NCBI RefSeq assembly: GCF_003201875.1
Contig: NZ_QJKD01000008.1
Location: 186,001-250,000, forward strand
Origin: Hungatella effluvii
Lineage (GTDB): Bacteria > Bacillota > Clostridia > Lachnospirales > Lachnospiraceae
Reading direction: 5' to 3'
DNA: 64,000 nt
A program made the position numbers and the translations under genes. Below, one piece after another: positions 29,001 to 35,349 of the stretch (positions are counted from its first letter, which is position 1; every line of letters starts with the position of its first letter). A model generated the notes under the pieces. That model was not told the origin of the DNA and did not search any database. It was given only the letters and a program-made list of their open reading frames with translations.

Positions 29001-29848
29001 GTGGAATGCATGACCAGTCCATCCTTTAAGAGTTTTTCAGTTCCGCTTTCATCCATGATGTTACGGTAAAGGCCTTCGATCTCCGCAGCGCTTAAGGATC
29101 TTGTGTACATCCGCACTTCATCTAACGCACATCTGGCCAGCCCGTTCTTTTTGTTGCCTCCTGCCCCCAGGATAACCGGCATACCGGTGTCCGCGGTTTT
29201 TCCCGCATGGCCTGCCATGCTTACCGATGAAGTTTTGGCGCCATCCATATATACCGTCATCTCTCCGTCACGGTCAAAAACCACCGCCAGATGATGCCAC
29301 GCATCATCATTGGCTTTGATTTCCTTAATCTCTACACGGCTTGATCCCGTTCCTGAAAAATTGGCTCTCACATCCGGACCATAAGAAGCTCCGGTGAAAT
29401 TGCCGATGGCAAACCCCACATTGCTGCCGTTGGCATAATTTTTATTGCCCAGAATTGCGGAGTTAGTACTTCCATGGTCATCCGTCTTCATCCAGAGGGA
29501 GATTGTAAAATCTTCTTTTCCAAAAGTCAGCTTGTTTCCCAAATCCACATACTGTCCTGCCTCGCTGCCGTCGCTGCCCGCCTGGCTTCCTGTATTATTC
29601 ACATACAGCGCCCGTCCTTTGATTCCGTCCACAAAGGTAATATCGCCTGTTATCGTCCCGTTGTTTCCACTTCCGCTTAAATCCCTGACCGTATTGTCAT
29701 CAAAATCAGAATAAAAGACAAGGCCATCATCCGAAACGGATTTTACCGGGGCTGTCCCGGAATTCAGCGGTGCGCCATACGTTAAATTTCCCATCGTCAT
29801 GGTCACTGCCAGCGCTGCCGCGCATAGTTTTTTCCATTTTAATTTCAT
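23093..29848 (-). CDS. Giant secreted PL8 polysaccharide lyase fused to a metallophosphatase
   Basis: A 2251-residue exported protein. Approximate domains in order: signal peptide 1-26; two related LamG-like domains (40-265 and 275-500); calcineurin-like metallophosphoesterase (575-830) with DVH, GDF, GNHD, GH and GHIH metal motifs all present; helical FIVAR-like part (860-940); DNRLRE module (945-1125); PL8 lyase (1135-1900); bacterial Ig-like domain (1920-2000); second DNRLRE (2010-2180); charged helical tail. The lyase has the hyaluronate-lyase catalytic set N1322, H1372, Y1381, with the same 50/9 spacing as the pneumococcal enzyme. It also has the NWW aromatic patch (1264-1266) and Arg1437/Arg1441. 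PL8 enzymes cut hyaluronan, chondroitin or xanthan. I start at 29848 (GGGGGAA upstream; signal peptide begins there). No LPXTG or membrane anchor is visible. Confidence 0.92.
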   Translation of the reverse strand: MKLKWKKLCAAALAVTMTMGNLTYGAPLNSGTAPVKSVSDDGLVFYSDFDDNTVRDLSGSGNNGTITGDITFVDGIKGRALYVNNTGSQAGSDGSEAGQYVDLGNKLTFGKEDFTISLWMKTDDHGSTNSAILGNKNYANGSNVGFAIGNFTGASYGPDVRANFSGTGSSRVEIKEIKANDDAWHHLAVVFDRDGEMTVYMDGAKTSSVSMAGHAGKTADTGMPVILGAGGNKKNGLARCALDEVRMYTRSLSAAEIEGLYRNIMDESGTEKLLKDGLVMHSTFDEDSVNAGRITDVTGNGNHGTVVGTPAYEEGVRGNAISFHNGTSAGQGSIKAEQYVNYGQPGDLLFGTSDFSLSFWMKTENHGQNNGTILSNKNYLNGSNVGWAFGNYDNASDTDVRMNFSGISGKRVEIKKISANDDQWHHVVGTYDRDGSMTVYMDGEKYSSISMAEHSGKTVDTGLDFILGGDGRGCYGMSNCLVDELRVYNKVLADTTVKTIYEAEGASAIADKMAAQLAAIKPGSEYPQDRIDAMAEEIEQTKRAIEGMTTAAAMTAVRALREKYNQFLEGSEPLASFQVVSDVHIKSDDLTETNAVNMIAGLKDIKAMDPDTLGILNLGDFTQSGTKAQYDALYKIMDQYSPVSDDKVMITLGNHDVRGTSSADWNKDETVISKYWPTAKALYLERNARYMPDTDGKLYFDRWLGGYHFIAINTENGIKDAMYLSDEQLEWLDQTLAENASPDKPIFVIGHNALKDTHWRSNILNDFGNQDGRVKEIFAKYPQVIYMSGHIHNGFGVVEAIDRGYGTMVDLPSYNDSENGVTETGTGYHVKIYDDSVVFKARNFKTSTWMPEYDITVTTPNLPSVYKNAKKLNADDYTADSYQKLADLMKEADALFATQYDQSELTYEKVGPPSKSLFTNEVRTRINELAAEMSAAAAELQSSEQAVTASQDVYLQAGKDAGKVSTSLSNYDALKLRVKYSDGDQSYTRKALLKFDLSTVGSDTKEAELVLQLTGGISNSNPAKDFTTAEVHQTGSQWTAGSVTWNTIPERTAEKAAAIITRAEISGDVVTVDVSSAVTAALARGEKEISFEISCPTEANDNMIDFYSTRAEGKQAPKLVTRNSSTDKPVNPEFVQLREKWLNNLLGGTLDTGNEAVRTYIAGLNEKAGEYWAAMIKSGDASRTNLWSDLDMSVISGTGAAAKVHSGNVAETFKRMKEMAIAWATEGCELYQDEDLKNELIKALDFMNENHYSSSDDQTPFFGNWWHWEIGGPIAFMDTALILYDDLTLKQINSYAAAVNRFTSVCDKPSGYPGSPDMTGANLIDKGMVVAQVGLLTDNGSKLEHVKKAYKTVFEYVTAGDGFYEDGSFIQHQALAYMGGYGSQLYEKLSILFSVLAGTDYELTYDDQAEQLIFDMVFDGIEPFIYNGLCMDMISGRDITRNTSSDKKRGAGIMDAMMLIGDAMPEEQQQRFNSMMKYYVGIDEEYYYSQSSHIASLMKANQIMNDDSIEPRSEYVLHKLFASMDKLVHIMPGYGFALSMHSSRTYGHELINDEGKRTWNISDGMTYLYNGDRDQYGDGYWAAVDPKRLAGTTTEYVTRSNGAGDRTKNVYSWVGGSSLGDYGTAGMRYKTLGNSGSTRNGTDVKKSWFMFDDEIVAVGSGITSSTGNYVETVIDNRKIKADGSNQVLIDGIEKSIRDDGAESAEKGTKIPDASWLYLEGNTENSDIGYYFPGKADIMALKEKRTGNWSAQGTTEGEETNQFATFWFEHGRKPSGADYSYVILPGKDASGTESYAADPDIEVLECSEDAHAVRENSLGMTGVNFWNSKGKAVAGITSNKPASVTMQVSDGMVTAGVADPTQENNGTIEVSIPYAGGEIVEKDGNVEVIQTTPFIKLSVKTAGTTGSTSQVTLKLADTEKVELVGLAEEFEKIKVAPGTKFAEIELPETVKAYDNAGAMHTLELTWERGGYQKDVYGVYTLTGVLNLTEGLSNTAGLTAAVEVQVGDESADSMDDVYVQGGTDGDKNFSGSTSLIVKYDLGAQNYTRKSLMKFSLSGVPEDADHIYLTYELTGAPSADFDTANIYHVDSDWEGNSVTFNSFPERKGTEPAAVMTKSMTSESLIQKLDVTDAVRGAVRDGESEISFEISIPTAAGNNYVGIHSSRTAKEGAVKPALTWDTDYEPEKIVKKNLSFIKDLATGINTSEFSNVDEARLRRLIADAERILADEDASMEEIHEIERLLTQEMVKYRKN

Positions 29849-29861
29849 AAAACAGTTCCCC

Positions 29862-32800
29862 CTACTGAATCCATGCTCCGTTTTCATCGACCTGATATCC
29901 ATCAGGTGTTGTAGTGCCGGTATAGAGCGAACCGACGGAACGGCTGCCGCTCTCAGCAGATCCACGATTCCATTTTCCGTCTTCCGCATTCTGCCATCCG
30001 GTATTCCCCTGGGTAACCGGATTTAAGTAATACCATGTTCCATTTACAAACACCCAGCCGGTCATCATAGCTCCCGATTCATCCAGATAGTACCACTGGC
30101 CGTCAGCTTCTTCCTTTACCCAGCCTGTGTGCATGGAGCCATCGCTGCCTAACTTATACCACTTGTCTCCATCCAGAATCCAGCCTGTCTGCATGCGGCT
30201 GTTTCCATCAAAGTGGTACCACTTATCGTTGATTCTGGCCCATTCATTCTTTGCATAGCTTCCGTCACTCTTCTGGAATTTCCAGATGTCATTTTCTGCC
30301 TTCTGCCACTGGCCGCTTACATTCACCGGCGCACGGTTTACTTTCACAGAACCGGAGCTGCTTCCTGAACTGCTTCCTGTACTGCTGCCTGAGGAAGATT
30401 TTTTCACAACCGTAATCTGGAATGTATCTGTAAATACTTTAATTGCATCATTGACTGCTACCCGATAGGTAACTGCTACATCCTTGGTTCCGGCTGTTCC
30501 GGTATCGACATCTCCAATCTCGTATCCACTTATCGTCTTCGTGCTTCCGTCACTATATACGGCCGCTACGACCAGCCCTGCTGAGCTGAAACGTTCACCG
30601 GTTTTATACTCAATCTTTGTCGGAAGTGATGTAATTTTAATTCCGGTCATGACCTTCGTTACCGGATCCGTCTTTCCGCTGTATTCCAGTGCGTCGACAG
30701 CCTCCTTCAGGTTTTCATATGCCATGTCTACCACCGGCTGGTCTGCTTTCGTCAGCGTCTTATCCCTTAATACTGCTTTCGCCTCCGATAAGGCTTCTTT
30801 CATCGCCTCATACGTTTCTTCGGTATAATCTTTTTTCTTCTTTGACTCAGCGATCAGAACGAGATCTCTCAGCGCATCGGTATCCGCCTTCTGGTTCTCT
30901 TCAGAATCCATACTCCATATCGCTTCCATCAGTTCAGTATAGGCGGTATGTACTTCCAGCTCTGTAGCCTTTGTATTTACCAGAACCTCAGCGGCTTTAT
31001 TAAACGCCTTCATGAAACGGCTCTTTGCCGATTCTGTCAGCTTCGCTGCTTCACCACTGTTAATCAGCTCTGCCGCTTCCGTATAGAGTACGAGAAGCGC
31101 ATTCTTATCTTCCGGTTCTATAATGCTGACCGATACGGTTGCAAATTTCTGATCCGGATTTTCGATTGAATCATGATTGGTCAGGTCCAGATAACCGATA
31201 CAGGTATAAGAAAATTCTTTATCCGGATCATAGGCGTTATCCGGGAACCAATACTGAATGCCGACCTCTGCCTCCTGACCGTTATCCAGTAATACGGCTG
31301 CCATCTCCGGAAGTCCCAGTTCCTCCCACGGCGTTCCCACCAGCTGGATAATTCCGGCGAAATCCTTTACCTTCACCACCTTGTGAAGCGCTTCCATGAC
31401 ATTGACTGTACAGGCGATCGGCAGATTGATTCCATCTGCTTTTCCATATACGACAAAGGTTCCTTCTGTCTGATAGCTGGCAGGGTTCATAGAATTCCAT
31501 TCGACAGTCACATTCTTCGTTTCCTCGTTTGAGTACGTAACCGTTACCGTTTCCGGAAGGACCGGTTTCTTTCCTGCCGGAGTGGATATGGACACAGCCT
31601 CCACCTTCGTCTCATAGACATTGCTCAGAACAATTGTCGGCGCCATCTTTCCGGCCGCCTCTTTGGATGCAAAGTCTATGCCTCCGTTGTCTCCGGTCGT
31701 ATACTCGCCAAAGTAGTCCGTTACCATAAGAAATGAAAATGATGTCTGTCCATTTTTGGCATATGCTTTCTTCACCCAGTCGGTAACATCCAGTTCCACA
31801 ATATCTTCATGATTATCTCTGATATCTGTATAGACAATCTTTTTGTCGTTTATTACCAGGTTATCCGCGGAGAAATCAGGTGTCGAATTCCATGTCACCT
31901 CATCTTCCTTCCACTCATTACCTACTTCATATACCTTCAGATAAAAATGATTGTTAATTTTTTTATAATCATCCTCGCTGCTCGGTCTGGTCATCTGCAG
32001 CTTAATGGTAATGTTAGTAGCTGACTTAAGCATATCAGCCTCTTCAGACAGATCAAATCCGATGACGCCTCTTCTCGTATAGGACGGTGCATTATTGGCT
32101 GTCTTCACCTTGATTACATTCGGATCTGATTTGCCGTAAGCCTTGTCGCCGTCTGCTTCCTGTGTATAAGCATCTTTGGCTGCCACGCTCTCTTTTACCG
32201 TCTTTCCGTCGCCAAGTTCACCGATTACCTTCACGGCAGCCGTACAAGTCTGTTTTAATCCGGCCACCCGGCCTTCTACGGTAAATTCACCTTCGCGGGA
32301 ATACTGATCCAGAGTCACCTTGTCCCACTGGACCTCCAATTCCATCGTAAGTCCACCGGCAAATACAGCATTCACACGGTCTGGAAGCTCCGGATAAATT
32401 CCGGCAAACGTCGTAACCTCTACGCTCTCGTAGCTCTCCGGCGCATCGGCCACTACGATAGTCGCTGTAACCAGGTTTGAAAGACCGGGAAGCATACCCG
32501 GAAGTTCAATGACACCGGATTCCATACAATCATCCTTTGTCAGCTCTTCCCATTCCACCGGATACTGATACGTTTCCCCATCCAGGACAATTTTTAACGT
32601 CTTCGGAAGTTCCGGCACAACGCCCAGTGTGGTAACCAGATTGACAGTCTCTACCTCTTCCGCCTCTTCATCCTGGCTTGAGTATTCCAGTGCTCCGATA
32701 TCCACACGTCCGGCAATGGTATTTCCCATAATATCTTCGGTTGGCATCCCCTCAATTCGCTGTCCTGCCTGGATACACGGAGACCCCTCGGTCAGCTGGT

Positions 32801-34577
32801 ACGGTTCCACCAGACTTTGAATTCGTTCTTTCGTGAAATCCGAATCAATCAGTTCTTCCAGATCCTCTAATGGATACTGATAATCAGAATACATTTCTCC
32901 CGCCTTATAATTCTTCAACATCGGATCTGCAAATATATTGCCTTTTTCCATTAACGATTCCTTATCCAGAACACTTCCAGCCGCTGTATTGGCAATGGTA
33001 TCCGGATAGAAACAGTTGTTTTCGATTACGCTGTCCTTATGTATCGCAGATCCCTGCTTCAGTACCGCGAAATCAATGGAAGCTCCGTCTTTGGCCAGAA
33101 CGATGTTGTTCTTGAAATCCACAAAACAGGTTCTCTTATCCTTCCCGCCAAACAGGGATGTCTCCTTTCCTTCCCCAAATACCACAATCGTATTGTTATA
33201 GATCTTTCCGACATTGGCTCCGGCAGAGCTGGTGTTGTCGTAATGGAAGGTCTGCTGCTGCATCCTGCTTCCGTTCGGATACGTACCAGTTCCGTCATTG
33301 ATACTGACATTATAACGGAAAATGGTATTTTTCTGGCTGGACATGAAAAGCATGGCGCCGCCTCCGCAGTCGTGGCTTAAGTTATACTGGAATATATTGT
33401 CCACGTTCATCATGTCGGAGTCAAAGGCTTCTCCGTCATCGTAGCCATACTTATTGCCGTATGCCTCGTTGTACTGCACGATTACGTCGTCCGCGAACAT
33501 GGTCCAGCACTGAGCATAGTTTACAGTTCCCCGATCCAGGCCGCAGGAGGAATTAACCATGTTTCCTTCCACCAGACCGCCTTTCGTCTCTGTCAGTACA
33601 ATACCGTCGCCGACCACATCTTCCAGATAGTTATTTCGTATGGTCACGTTGGAATAGTTTTTGAGGAATTCATTCTTTCCCCATCCGCTGCTTCCGATAT
33701 CCGTGTTGCACTTGTTCCGGATACCTTCAATCGCCACGTTTTTCACGTAGTTGCCTTCAATCAGGACATCCTCAAAGGCCGCGCGTCCCATTGCCTTAGG
33801 GGTCAGATTGCCATTATCGTCAATGGTAACCCGGTTACCATCCTTATCGAGATAGTGTCCCATGACGATAATACCGCCGGAGGTTTTTCCTCCCTTAAAA
33901 TTTGAGTTTACATCGTGGACATAACAGTTCTTAACTACAATGTGCTTATAAATCTCTTTCTGATTGGAGGAATAGATCAGGATACCGGCACGTTCGCTGG
34001 TACCGCTGTCCATGGCCTCCCCCATCTCATCGGTACTCTCCAGGTTCGTTACTTCCAGGTTGTAGATTTCCCAGTACTCTTCGTTATAAATGGTGACGGC
34101 TCCGGTAATTGACGGACCAGAGGTGCCGTTTCCATTAATGACTGGGCGGCTTCCTTCGCCGTACCTGTCAATGGTGATGGGAGCGCCTTCCTGGCCGCTT
34201 CCTTTTGGATTCAGCGGCTGGTTCCAGATACAATCTGACTTCAGGAGAATTTTGTCTCCAGGAAGAAAGGTTTTGGAATTTACCCGGTCAAAGGATTTCC
34301 AGGCAGTATCCTCTGTCTTTCCGTCTGCCGTGTCGTTTCCGTCTCTGGCATCCACGTAATAGGTCGTCCCCTCCGTCTGCATCTTTAATGCATTGGATGC
34401 GGTAGAAAGGCTGGCATTGGAATCTGTCGCGGTGCGGTCATTTGCAGCATATCTGTCCCGGCTGGTCACTGAGGTATCAGCAAATCCAACCATACTGACA
34501 GGCAGCGCGCTCATCATCATGACTGCCGCCATCATGCCCGCGGCTTTTCGTTTGAAACGTTTACTTGTTTTTTGCAT
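29862..34577 (-). CDS. Secreted, cell-wall-binding right-handed beta-helix protein
   Basis: A 1571-residue exported protein. Approximate domains: signal peptide 1-33; right-handed parallel beta-helix 70-620 with repeated short strands around conserved asparagines (NVTIRNNYLEDVVGDGI, NIFQYNLSHDCGGG); two bacterial Ig-like domains 640-800; DNRLRE 805-985; Ig-like 990-1080; helical FIVAR-type 1150-1310; another Ig-like domain 1310-1400; cell-wall-binding repeats 1420-1571 (WYYLDESGAMMTGW, WYYLNPVTQGNTGW). The beta-helix is the fold of many polysaccharide lyases and hydrolases, but I see no family-specific catalytic motif and do not name a reaction. The C-terminal repeats should hold it on the wall. 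Its TAG stop lies immediately before the ribosome site of the PL8 gene (13-base gap), so both proteins are made together and probably act on the same glycan. Confidence 0.87.
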   Translation of the reverse strand: MQKTSKRFKRKAAGMMAAVMMMSALPVSMVGFADTSVTSRDRYAANDRTATDSNASLSTASNALKMQTEGTTYYVDARDGNDTADGKTEDTAWKSFDRVNSKTFLPGDKILLKSDCIWNQPLNPKGSGQEGAPITIDRYGEGSRPVINGNGTSGPSITGAVTIYNEEYWEIYNLEVTNLESTDEMGEAMDSGTSERAGILIYSSNQKEIYKHIVVKNCYVHDVNSNFKGGKTSGGIIVMGHYLDKDGNRVTIDDNGNLTPKAMGRAAFEDVLIEGNYVKNVAIEGIRNKCNTDIGSSGWGKNEFLKNYSNVTIRNNYLEDVVGDGIVLTETKGGLVEGNMVNSSCGLDRGTVNYAQCWTMFADDVIVQYNEAYGNKYGYDDGEAFDSDMMNVDNIFQYNLSHDCGGGAMLFMSSQKNTIFRYNVSINDGTGTYPNGSRMQQQTFHYDNTSSAGANVGKIYNNTIVVFGEGKETSLFGGKDKRTCFVDFKNNIVLAKDGASIDFAVLKQGSAIHKDSVIENNCFYPDTIANTAAGSVLDKESLMEKGNIFADPMLKNYKAGEMYSDYQYPLEDLEELIDSDFTKERIQSLVEPYQLTEGSPCIQAGQRIEGMPTEDIMGNTIAGRVDIGALEYSSQDEEAEEVETVNLVTTLGVVPELPKTLKIVLDGETYQYPVEWEELTKDDCMESGVIELPGMLPGLSNLVTATIVVADAPESYESVEVTTFAGIYPELPDRVNAVFAGGLTMELEVQWDKVTLDQYSREGEFTVEGRVAGLKQTCTAAVKVIGELGDGKTVKESVAAKDAYTQEADGDKAYGKSDPNVIKVKTANNAPSYTRRGVIGFDLSEEADMLKSATNITIKLQMTRPSSEDDYKKINNHFYLKVYEVGNEWKEDEVTWNSTPDFSADNLVINDKKIVYTDIRDNHEDIVELDVTDWVKKAYAKNGQTSFSFLMVTDYFGEYTTGDNGGIDFASKEAAGKMAPTIVLSNVYETKVEAVSISTPAGKKPVLPETVTVTYSNEETKNVTVEWNSMNPASYQTEGTFVVYGKADGINLPIACTVNVMEALHKVVKVKDFAGIIQLVGTPWEELGLPEMAAVLLDNGQEAEVGIQYWFPDNAYDPDKEFSYTCIGYLDLTNHDSIENPDQKFATVSVSIIEPEDKNALLVLYTEAAELINSGEAAKLTESAKSRFMKAFNKAAEVLVNTKATELEVHTAYTELMEAIWSMDSEENQKADTDALRDLVLIAESKKKKDYTEETYEAMKEALSEAKAVLRDKTLTKADQPVVDMAYENLKEAVDALEYSGKTDPVTKVMTGIKITSLPTKIEYKTGERFSSAGLVVAAVYSDGSTKTISGYEIGDVDTGTAGTKDVAVTYRVAVNDAIKVFTDTFQITVVKKSSSGSSTGSSSGSSSGSVKVNRAPVNVSGQWQKAENDIWKFQKSDGSYAKNEWARINDKWYHFDGNSRMQTGWILDGDKWYKLGSDGSMHTGWVKEEADGQWYYLDESGAMMTGWVFVNGTWYYLNPVTQGNTGWQNAEDGKWNRGSAESGSRSVGSLYTGTTTPDGYQVDENGAWIQ

Positions 34578-35110
34578 AACAATATTTCCCCCTTGCTTTT
34601 TTTTCGCCTCTTTTTAGAATCAATCAAACGCAGTTTATCTTCTTTTTTTCATTTTTTAACCTCCTCATTCTTAAATTATCTTATACTGGTCATACCAGTT
34701 TTTGATTTTGAAAGTATAATACTAATTATGGTGGACTTAATTTTTCAGTATTAGGGAATAGCGGCTTCCGCACGCATAGAAGAAAAAATTTCTTTTGATA
34801 AAAGAGGCTGAATAGTCAGAACGCGATTAGACAGATGCAATATTTAAACACAAAAATACCGATAATACTTGACATAATTAGTATTATCGGCAGTAACGAA
34901 ACCTGCTTCTGCATCCCAGAAGGCAGTAAATGATAGAATATATAGAAAGTATAGCATTGGGAAAAACTGGCAAAAATAAATAATTTGCTGAATTATATTA
35001 AAATTTTAATATTCTGCCTTTTTAAAAATGTAATATTACCATATTCTTGTACTTTTTTTATTTTTTTGCCCCTTTTTCGCATAGAAATCACCGTCACCCG
35101 GATATGAACA
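34578..35110 (-). promoter_or_regulatory. AT-rich control region of the beta-helix/PL8 operon
   Basis: About 530 bases without a gene, much more AT-rich than the surroundings. On the minus strand it contains: a 15-bp palindrome ACTGGTCATACCAGT (34685-34699) that looks like a GntR/FadR-type operator; a possible -10 box TATACT (34713-34718); a pair of exact 15-bp inverted copies of ATAATACTAATTATG (34716-34730 and 34873-34887); and an AT-rich 11-bp hairpin (34859-34890). A five-codon frame, MKKRR plus stop (34636-34653), preceded by AGGAGG lies upstream of the first gene. No gene was found in the remainder up to the terminator at 35111. Confidence 0.6.
34685..34699. promoter_or_regulatory. Palindromic operator ACTGGTCATACCAGT
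   Basis: A perfect 15-bp palindrome with 6-bp arms and the centre CAT. TGGTnnnACCA arms are typical of sites bound by FadR-subfamily GntR regulators such as the hexuronate repressors UxuR/ExuR. It lies about 110 bases upstream of the beta-helix gene, just downstream of a likely -10 box, where a repressor would block transcription. The cognate regulator is not in this operon. Confidence 0.55.
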
Positions 35111-35146
35111 GTCAAAAACCCCGCCGCAAGCGGCGGGGTTTTTGAC
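35111..35146. terminator. Strong bidirectional terminator downstream of the ara operon
   Basis: A perfect 16-bp stem, GTCAAAAACCCCGCCG (35111-35126) with its exact complement at 35131-35146 and the loop CAAG. Its arms contain A5 and T5 runs that give a U-tail in both directions. It separates araR and the palindromic spacer from the beta-helix/PL8 operon promoter. Confidence 0.9.
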
Positions 35147-35149
35147 CCT

Positions 35150-35340
35150 CGCGGCAGTCGCCAAATGGACGCGCCAGCGTGTCCGTTTGGCTCGTTGCTC
35201 ACGGGAATAAAAATAACCGGGAGCGCCGATCACATGCATTCTGTGTTCGACACTCCCGGTCATCTTCGTGGTGAGCCGAAAGCCCGACGGACGCGGGATA
35301 CCAGGCCTCTCTGCGCCGTCTTGCACCTAAGGTTAAGAAA
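35150..35340. repeat. Imperfect ~190-bp palindromic spacer element downstream of araR
   Basis: The spacer folds back on itself. The core ACCGGGAG (35216-35223) with CTCCCGGT (35253-35260) encloses a near-perfect palindrome centred on ATGCAT (35234-35239). Outer arms around 35179-35205 (GTGTCCGTTTGGCTC) match the complement of 35270-35300 with several mismatches. It is much more GC-rich than the promoter region on its left. It lies after araR and before the terminator, so it could be a transcribed structured RNA end or a non-autonomous palindromic repeat. No protein of known type is encoded. Confidence 0.55.
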
Positions 35341-35349
35341 GAACCGGAA

